NCBI RefSeq assembly: GCF_000212375.1
Contig: NC_015501.1
Span: 124,001 to 188,000 of the forward strand
Reading direction: 5' to 3'
From: Porphyromonas asaccharolytica DSM 20707
GTDB lineage: Bacteria; Bacteroidota; Bacteroidia; Bacteroidales; Porphyromonadaceae
DNA length: 64,000 nucleotides
Under the pieces are notes generated by a model. The model was not told the origin of the DNA and made no database searches. It worked only from the letters and a program-made list of their open reading frames with translations. The translations under genes and the position numbers were made by a program. Shown here one piece after another: positions 59,552 to 64,000 of this stretch (its first letter is position 1; every line of letters starts with the position of its first letter).

Positions 59552-60493
59552 TTAGGACTCGAGCTCGCCAGCCCACTCTGGGCGACGCCATACACAAGTG
59601 TGCTTCACGAGGCGTACCTCAGGATGGTAAGACTCTTTCGCACGGCGTAAGCCAGGCAGACCGAGATCTTCCTCTCTATTGACATAGGTGTACTGCTCAG
59701 GAATGCTGCGGGCGAACTCACGATTGATGATCGTATAGGCTCCGTCGATGTCGGTGCGTGCCTTCTCGATATGTACGTCGAAGGTATCCTCCGTGATAGG
59801 CGAGCCAAGGGTAAAAGCAACGATCTCACCACCAATCTCGATCATACCGCCACGCATTTCTAGTGCCTCGTAGTTGTCGAGGAAGCGCTGTATGACCTTT
59901 CGCTCCATACGTAGGCTGGGATCAGGCTCGCCCGTCTCCTCGGCATGTGCCAGCCACTCATCGGCAAAGTGTGCCACGCGCTCTAGATCGTCTGTCGTGA
60001 TGGGGAGGTAGCGGTAGTCAGGGTAGGTCGCTTCGAAGCGGTTAATGTGATTGCGCTTCGACTGAAGCTTCTTGCCATTGAGCCGTGCGAGCTTGTCTCT
60101 GAGATAGACGTAGTCAATGTAGTCGTCGTCCTGAATATGAACGAATTCATCAGGAAAAAGCTTCTCCAGTCGCTCTTTGCAGCCTGGTGTCACCCCCATG
60201 AAGACAAGAGGGTAAGCTTCCCGCTCGGAGATCTCCATAAGCTCCTTGATGGTCATCGTCCACGAGTTGTCGTCACGACAGAAAGGACAGAGGTAGACGG
60301 GGTGGTCTCGCCGTGGGGAGCGAAAGCGGATCACGAGTGTCTGCGTGCCACCGATAGCCCACGAGGTCTCGTACTGCACCGCCCAGCCATAAAGATTGGC
60401 AAAGGAGATATCGCAGATCGGCTCTGCTGCATAATATATATAAGGAAAGACTGTGGAGCGGTCGGCTACATCAATCTGTCGAAAAGGGGTCAT
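59552..60493 (-). CDS. DUF2156 protein (phosphatidylglycerol lysyltransferase C-domain-like)
   Basis: 313 residues. DUF2156 core with FGWAV-type GNAT-related fold: CDISFANLYGWAVQYETSWA, KKLQSKRNHINRFEATYPDY, GGEIVAFTLGSPI, INREFARSI, NREEDLGLPGLRRAKESYHP. No transmembrane part, so it is the soluble aminoacyl-transferase-like form common in Bacteroidetes. Substrate unknown. It lies 12 bp after sufE in the operon. Confidence 0.9.
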   Translation of the reverse strand: MTPFRQIDVADRSTVFPYIYYAAEPICDISFANLYGWAVQYETSWAIGGTQTLVIRFRSPRRDHPVYLCPFCRDDNSWTMTIKELMEISEREAYPLVFMGVTPGCKERLEKLFPDEFVHIQDDDYIDYVYLRDKLARLNGKKLQSKRNHINRFEATYPDYRYLPITTDDLERVAHFADEWLAHAEETGEPDPSLRMERKVIQRFLDNYEALEMRGGMIEIGGEIVAFTLGSPITEDTFDVHIEKARTDIDGAYTIINREFARSIPEQYTYVNREEDLGLPGLRRAKESYHPEVRLVKHTCVWRRPEWAGELES

Positions 60494-60505
60494 AATCTCT
60501 ATCTC

Positions 60506-60925
60506 TTAGTGGCTCAAAAACTCTTGGACACGTCGTCTGATCGTCTCATACATCGACTGAAGGCCGTTGCTTCGTGTCGGAGAGAGGTGTGACTGGAGTC
60601 CCAGTCGGTCAATAAAGTAGAGGGGTGTCTCCACGATAGCCTGTGCAGGCTGGTCATTGTAGCAGTAAAGGAGCATGGCTGCAATGCCCTTGGTGATAAG
60701 CGCATCGCTGTCTGCCTTGAGGTGTAGTGTGCCATCGTCCTGAGGAGAGATGATGATCCACACTCGGCTCTGACAGCCGTCGATGAGATTTTCGCTTGTA
60801 TGCTCCGTATCATCGACAGGCTCCAGTTGGTCGCCCAGGTCGATGATCATTTGGTAGCGATCCATCCAGTCGTCAACGAGTTCAAACTGTGAGATGAGTT
60901 CCTCTTGTCGTTCGTCTATAGTCAT
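60506..60925 (-). CDS. sufE: SufE-type cysteine desulfurase acceptor
   Basis: 139 residues. The SufE domain with the sulfur-accepting Cys 51 in LIDGCQSRVW, then LKADSDALITKGIAAMLLYC and the C-terminal helix SNGLQSMYETIRRR. It accepts persulfide sulfur from a SufS-type enzyme for Fe-S cluster assembly; no other suf gene is in the window. In operon between the glutaminyl cyclase and DUF2156 genes. Confidence 0.93.
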   Translation of the reverse strand: MTIDERQEELISQFELVDDWMDRYQMIIDLGDQLEPVDDTEHTSENLIDGCQSRVWIIISPQDDGTLHLKADSDALITKGIAAMLLYCYNDQPAQAIVETPLYFIDRLGLQSHLSPTRSNGLQSMYETIRRRVQEFLSH

Positions 60926-60941
60926 AAGTTGATCAAGCTAA

Positions 60942-61934
60942 TCAGTGAGCATCTAGTTCTTTGAGCACCGCCACGACGGTATGCCCGACAGCTCCTAGCG
61001 TCTCTGCCGAGATGTTGCTCATATTATCTTGCAGTGTGTGCCAATAGGGGGCAAAACCCTCTTCGCTCCGTGGATCGTAATTGACAATGTCTATGCAGGG
61101 GATACCAAGATTGCGAATCACGGGGACATGGTCGTCGGTCAAGCCCCCACCGTCAGCTTGGTGAAAGTAGGATCCGTAGCCGAGGTCGACGGCTTTGCTC
61201 CACACCTTGGTGAGTAGCTGCGGTGCGTAGCTCTTAGAGAAATACTCCCAGTAGAAGGACGCATCACGTCCGCCCACCATATCTAGAAGGATACCGCCCA
61301 TCGCTTGGTAGTCAGCCACGTGAGGGTTCTTGCTCCAGTGGGTAGAGCCTAGGCACCAGCTCTCCTCGTTGGAGTAACTGCCGTAGTCCTCTCCATCGAA
61401 AAGCACGATGTCCACCCCAATCGTCTGAGGCGATGCAACACTGCCTAGTAGACGAGCCACCTCAAGTAGGACGCCTACGCCACTGCCCCCGTCGTCGGCT
61501 CCGAGGATCGGCTCCGTATGGTTGGCTGCGTTAGGATCTTTGTCCGCCCAGGGACGTGTGTCCCAGTGCGCCATGAGGAGGATACGCTGCGAGGCAGAGG
61601 GATTGTACGAAGCGATCAGATTGGTCAGCGGAAGCTTCGTGCCGTCATGCGCTGTCGCCTCAAAGCTCTGCTCCACGACCGTCGCACCATACTGCGTCAG
61701 TCGCTCCTTCATCCAAGCGAGACAAGCGGTATGTCCCGAGGAGCCTGGGATACGAGGTCCAAAAGCAACCTGCTTGGCCACAAAGTTGTACGCACTATCC
61801 GCCTCAAAGGGAGTAGCTACACGGGGTGTCTGCTGCTCGTCCTGAGCCGTCTGTTGACTCTGCTTACCCTTACTGCAGGAGAGCAGCAAGAGGCCGAAGA
61901 GTAGTGGTAAGATATATTGCGTGATACGTGTCAT
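60942..61934 (-). CDS. Lipoprotein glutaminyl-peptide cyclotransferase (M28 family)
   Basis: 330 residues. Lipobox LLLLSC (Cys 20). M28 zinc-peptidase fold: MAHWDTRPWADKD, ILGADDGGSGVGVLLEVARL (zinc Asp), VLFDGEDYG, TDDHVPVIR and YWHTLQDN (His ligand). The W-Q/D-rich pattern is that of bacterial type-II-like glutaminyl cyclases, which form N-terminal pyroglutamate. In Porphyromonas most exported proteins begin with Gln after signal cleavage and are cyclised by this enzyme; several signal peptides in this window end before AQ or Q. Periplasm-facing inner membrane location expected. Confidence 0.88.
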   Translation of the reverse strand: MTRITQYILPLLFGLLLLSCSKGKQSQQTAQDEQQTPRVATPFEADSAYNFVAKQVAFGPRIPGSSGHTACLAWMKERLTQYGATVVEQSFEATAHDGTKLPLTNLIASYNPSASQRILLMAHWDTRPWADKDPNAANHTEPILGADDGGSGVGVLLEVARLLGSVASPQTIGVDIVLFDGEDYGSYSNEESWCLGSTHWSKNPHVADYQAMGGILLDMVGGRDASFYWEYFSKSYAPQLLTKVWSKAVDLGYGSYFHQADGGGLTDDHVPVIRNLGIPCIDIVNYDPRSEEGFAPYWHTLQDNMSNISAETLGAVGHTVVAVLKELDAH

Positions 61935-61955
61935 AAGAGTTAAAAGGTAAGTGGG

Positions 61956-62504
61956 TCAATGCTCGATTCCAGTGCGAGATAAGACTCCGTCATGGTAATA
62001 ATGCTTGACCTCTGCAAAGTTAGTGACAAGCTGACAATGTGGGAGCAATTCCTCACAGTATTGTCGTCCCGTGAGGATCAGTTCGCACGCCTCGGGGCGC
62101 CGCTTGATGGCATCTATGAGTTCTTCTACTCTGAGCAATCCCAAGCCGACAGCCATCGAAACCTCGTCCCAAATGACTAGATCATATAGTCCTGAGCACA
62201 TCTGCTCGACAGCTCGTGCCAGTCCCTGCTCGGCAGCCTGCACATCTTTAAGACTCGCACTATGGTCTATCAGGCAGCCCGTACCACCATACATCGAGCC
62301 ATACAGCTCGATCGTACACTCCTCAGGCTTCGTATGCTGCTCCAGAAAGAGTACATCACCGTAGCGCATCGTCTTGATGAACTGCCCGATATAGATCCGT
62401 CCACCATGACCGAGCGTGCGTATTGCCAGCCCCATGGCTGCGGTGCTCTTCCCTTTGCCCGTACCGTAATAGTAGTGAACAAAGCCTCGCTCCCACATAC
62501 TCAT
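61956..62504 (-). CDS. cobO: Cob(I)yrinic acid a,c-diamide adenosyltransferase
   Basis: 182 residues. CobA/CobO/BtuR type: P-loop YYYGTGKGKSTAAMG (about 12-26), GRIYIGQFIKT, VIWDEVSMAV, ELILTGR. It transfers the adenosyl group of ATP to cob(I)alamin or corrinoid. The product is the cofactor of methylmalonyl-CoA mutase, which ties it to mce/mmdA at 25.3-28 kb. TAATG overlap with the upstream M48 gene. No cobalamin riboswitch is seen. Confidence 0.93.
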   Translation of the reverse strand: MSMWERGFVHYYYGTGKGKSTAAMGLAIRTLGHGGRIYIGQFIKTMRYGDVLFLEQHTKPEECTIELYGSMYGGTGCLIDHSASLKDVQAAEQGLARAVEQMCSGLYDLVIWDEVSMAVGLGLLRVEELIDAIKRRPEACELILTGRQYCEELLPHCQLVTNFAEVKHYYHDGVLSRTGIEH

Positions 62505-63466
62505 TAGCGACTGACAGGCTCATAGTGAAAGCCCCCTCCGTCTTGCTTCTTAGCTGAAGAGGTGCTTCCATTGTCTCTCAATTGACTAGAAACTTGGCGA
62601 CGATCTTGGCGCATACTCTTGTCAAGCGACTTGATCTGGAGCTTGGGACCCTGTGACATAACACCAGGACCACGATAATACTGTCGCGCCTCAGGGAGGA
62701 ACTCCTGAATGGCTCGGATACGGTTCTGATCACTCGGGTGGGTACTGAGGAACTCAGGAGACTTCTGTCCCTGCTGTGCCATCTTCTGCCAGAGCGTCAC
62801 AGCTGCTGCTGGATCGTAGCCCGCCATAGCCATAAAGACCATGCCAATCTTGTCCGCCTCATACTCCTGCTTGCGACCATAAGGAAGCGAGACCAAGAGC
62901 TGCGAGCCAATAGGATAAACCTGCTGCAGGATGCCCCCGAGAGCAGCACTCTGAGAGCCGACCATCCCCGTCAAGACCTGTCCGCCTAGCTGCGTAAGCA
63001 TCTCACGACTGATGCGCTCATTGGCATGCTTAGCTACAGCGTGAGAGACCTCGTGTGCTATGACCGCGGCCAGCTCATCGTCAGTAGGACGTGTTGCCTG
63101 GAGCAAACCACTATAGACGACAATTTTGCCACCAGGCATACAGAAAGCGTTGACCTGACGATCACGGACGAAGTTAAACTCCCAGCGTGTCGCCTGCGCT
63201 ATCTGATCGTAGCCGTTGTTGCGCAGATAGTTATCCGTAGCCTGTGCTATGCGCTGCGCTACACGGAGCGTTTGCTGTCCTTGAGGTGAGCGATTGTCCA
63301 CGTTCGCCCTGCGGATAAACTGATTATACTGCTGTGCGCTGGCCGCCGAGATTTCAGCGTCCGACACCAGATTGAGCTGCTGTCGTCCCGTGATAGGCAC
63401 GACGCCACACCCGGCTAGTAAGAGCGTCAGGGTGAGTGCTGTAAACCATCTTGCTATCTGTGTCAT
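62504..63466 (-). CDS. M48-family periplasmic metallopeptidase lipoprotein
   Basis: 320 residues. Lipobox LLLAGC (Cys 20). M48 protease core: VNAFCMPGGKIVVYSGLL, zinc site HEVSH (138-142), EYEADKIG (third ligand Glu, about 205) and STHPSDQNRI. BepA/LoiP-like outer-membrane proteostasis enzyme is the closest role. First gene of the six-gene minus-strand operon. The tail after residue 270 is Gln/Arg-rich. Confidence 0.92.
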   Translation of the reverse strand: MTQIARWFTALTLTLLLAGCGVVPITGRQQLNLVSDAEISAASAQQYNQFIRRANVDNRSPQGQQTLRVAQRIAQATDNYLRNNGYDQIAQATRWEFNFVRDRQVNAFCMPGGKIVVYSGLLQATRPTDDELAAVIAHEVSHAVAKHANERISREMLTQLGGQVLTGMVGSQSAALGGILQQVYPIGSQLLVSLPYGRKQEYEADKIGMVFMAMAGYDPAAAVTLWQKMAQQGQKSPEFLSTHPSDQNRIRAIQEFLPEARQYYRGPGVMSQGPKLQIKSLDKSMRQDRRQVSSQLRDNGSTSSAKKQDGGGFHYEPVSR

Positions 63467-63514
63467 CTTCGTAGTATGTTGATTAAATCTATGAGACCAT
63501 AGTCTCTACTAATG

Positions 63515-63522
63515 CAAAGATA
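63515..63522 (-). promoter_or_regulatory. -7 box of the minus-strand operon
   Basis: The minus strand reads TATCTTTG, 48 bp before the M48 ATG. No TTG at the expected distance. Confidence 0.6.
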
Positions 63523-63629
63523 CTCTTTTCGCATTAGCTGTGCCATACCCCAAGGGATTAAGATTACGCCGTACATTCCACCCTCTAATGCCCTATACGA
63601 GCAAGGAGCCACACTGGATCTCAGGTAGG

Positions 63630-63680
63630 CTAGAAAAGAAGAGCCCCCGTCTAGATGACCGAAGTCGTACTGACGGAGGC
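63630..63680 (-). terminator. Terminator of the TPR gene
   Basis: On the minus strand GCCTCCGTC and GACGGGGGC form a 9-bp stem with one G-T pair, then TCTTCTTTTC. Confidence 0.65.
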
Positions 63681-63732
63681 GCCTTATTTGTGTAATCCTA
63701 TCTGCTCAGTGACTAGTATCGTCTGTCAACTA

Positions 63733-64000
63733 TTACTTCCTGAAGTAGAGCTTCTCAGCCTCAGCCTTGCGGCCCATCATGTCGAGTGCGATAGCTGTGG
63801 GTAGCGTAGCACGACTGTCTGACTGCATGGTAGAGAGGATGCTGTATGCTTCCTTAGCATCTTTGTCATACTCAAGGAGCGCATTAGCGTAGTTGAGCAT
63901 AGCAACAACATCATTAGGATTCTGCTCATAAGCTGTCCGGTAGATAGCAACAGGATTCTCACCTCTTGCTACCTTTTGGTTAGCTAGAGTATAAAGCTCC
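63733..64000 (-). CDS. TPR protein, 3' end only
   Basis: The last 88 codons of a gene that runs off the right edge; the stop TAA is at 63733-63735. The frame reads LYTLANQKVARGENPVAIYR, then AYEQNPNDVVAMLNYANALL, then EAYSILSTMQSDSRATLPTA, ending KLYFRK: about two and a half tetratricopeptide repeats. It precedes the M48 operon, separated by a terminator and promoter. Full function cannot be judged. Confidence 0.8.
   Translation of the reverse strand, partial: ELYTLANQKVARGENPVAIYRTAYEQNPNDVVAMLNYANALLEYDKDAKEAYSILSTMQSDSRATLPTAIALDMMGRKAEAEKLYFRK

Noticed and set aside
61956-62504. Cobalamin riboswitch for the adenosyltransferase
   Set aside because: The gene overlaps the upstream peptidase gene, leaving no leader, and no B12-box is seen before the operon promoter.

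Overview
The window reads as a chromosomal segment of a Bacteroidales bacterium, most like the Porphyromonas asaccharolytica / P. uenonis group. This is inferred from roughly balanced base composition, many Bacteroidetes promoters (-7 box TAnnTTTG, sometimes with TTG 19-20 bp upstream), secreted proteins with type IX secretion (T9SS) C-terminal signals, GldH and RicT homologues, a complete bat (aerotolerance) gene set, glycine-lipid acyltransferase homologues and a sodium-pump type methylmalonyl-CoA decarboxylase cluster. The species is an inference; nothing in the sequence names it.

Layout. 1-3.8 kb: truncated TonB-dependent receptor plus DUF4374 lipoprotein, an iron/siderophore-type uptake pair with two copies of a miniature transposon. 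3.9-8.9 kb: Na/Pi cotransporter, nucleoside kinase, SUI1-like factor, SpoU methyltransferase, small winged-helix protein. 9.0-12.9 kb: tRNA-Leu, the GlsA/GlsB-like pair, YraN, a lipoprotein and an outer-membrane barrel. 13.0-16.0 kb: repeat-rich stretch with a BIG2 lipoprotein and tRNA-Pro. 16.1-25.1 kb: YitT, RicT, GldH, a T9SS cargo protein, a PCMD lipoprotein with a PorT-like barrel, a GT2 glycosyltransferase and dihydroorotase. 25.2-28.1 kb: methylmalonyl-CoA epimerase and decarboxylase subunits. 28.2-36.6 kb: lipoprotein, periplasmic thioredoxin, thiol peroxidase and two large T9SS cargo proteins. 37.2-48.2 kb: bat locus (moxR, DUF58, then batX-like, batA, batB, batC, batD), split by a 3.6-kb AT-rich islet of Rhs debris, a toxin tip and immunity-like genes. 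48.3-50.4 kb: repeats and an IS110-family element with a candidate bridge RNA. 50.4-58.5 kb: proS, queC, a helicase, tRNA-Lys, nfo, a YrdC/YciO protein and an Ig-like lipoprotein. 58.6-64 kb, minus strand: operon of M48 peptidase, cob(I)alamin adenosyltransferase, glutaminyl cyclase, SufE, DUF2156 and GNAT proteins, then the 3' end of a TPR gene.

How the genes fit together. The adenosyltransferase (adenosyl-B12 supply), the epimerase and the decarboxylase subunits serve succinate-propionate metabolism of an amino-acid fermenter. The glutaminyl cyclase fits a lineage that exports many proteins. Peroxidase, thioredoxin and Bat proteins fit an anaerobe that meets oxygen.

The most unusual content is non-coding. 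(i) Four copies of a six-site CCACGTGG array have exactly the same 22-22-64-22-22 bp spacing; two copies sit inside a larger element with terminal inverted repeats, one of which has a 10-bp target duplication. (ii) A 176-bp miniature transposon has three copies, each with a 3-bp target duplication; one copy supplies the stop codon of a gene. (iii) The bat locus is split by a decayed polymorphic-toxin islet, and each half has a near-identical promoter. (iv) The IS110 element has a structured leader of bridge-RNA size.
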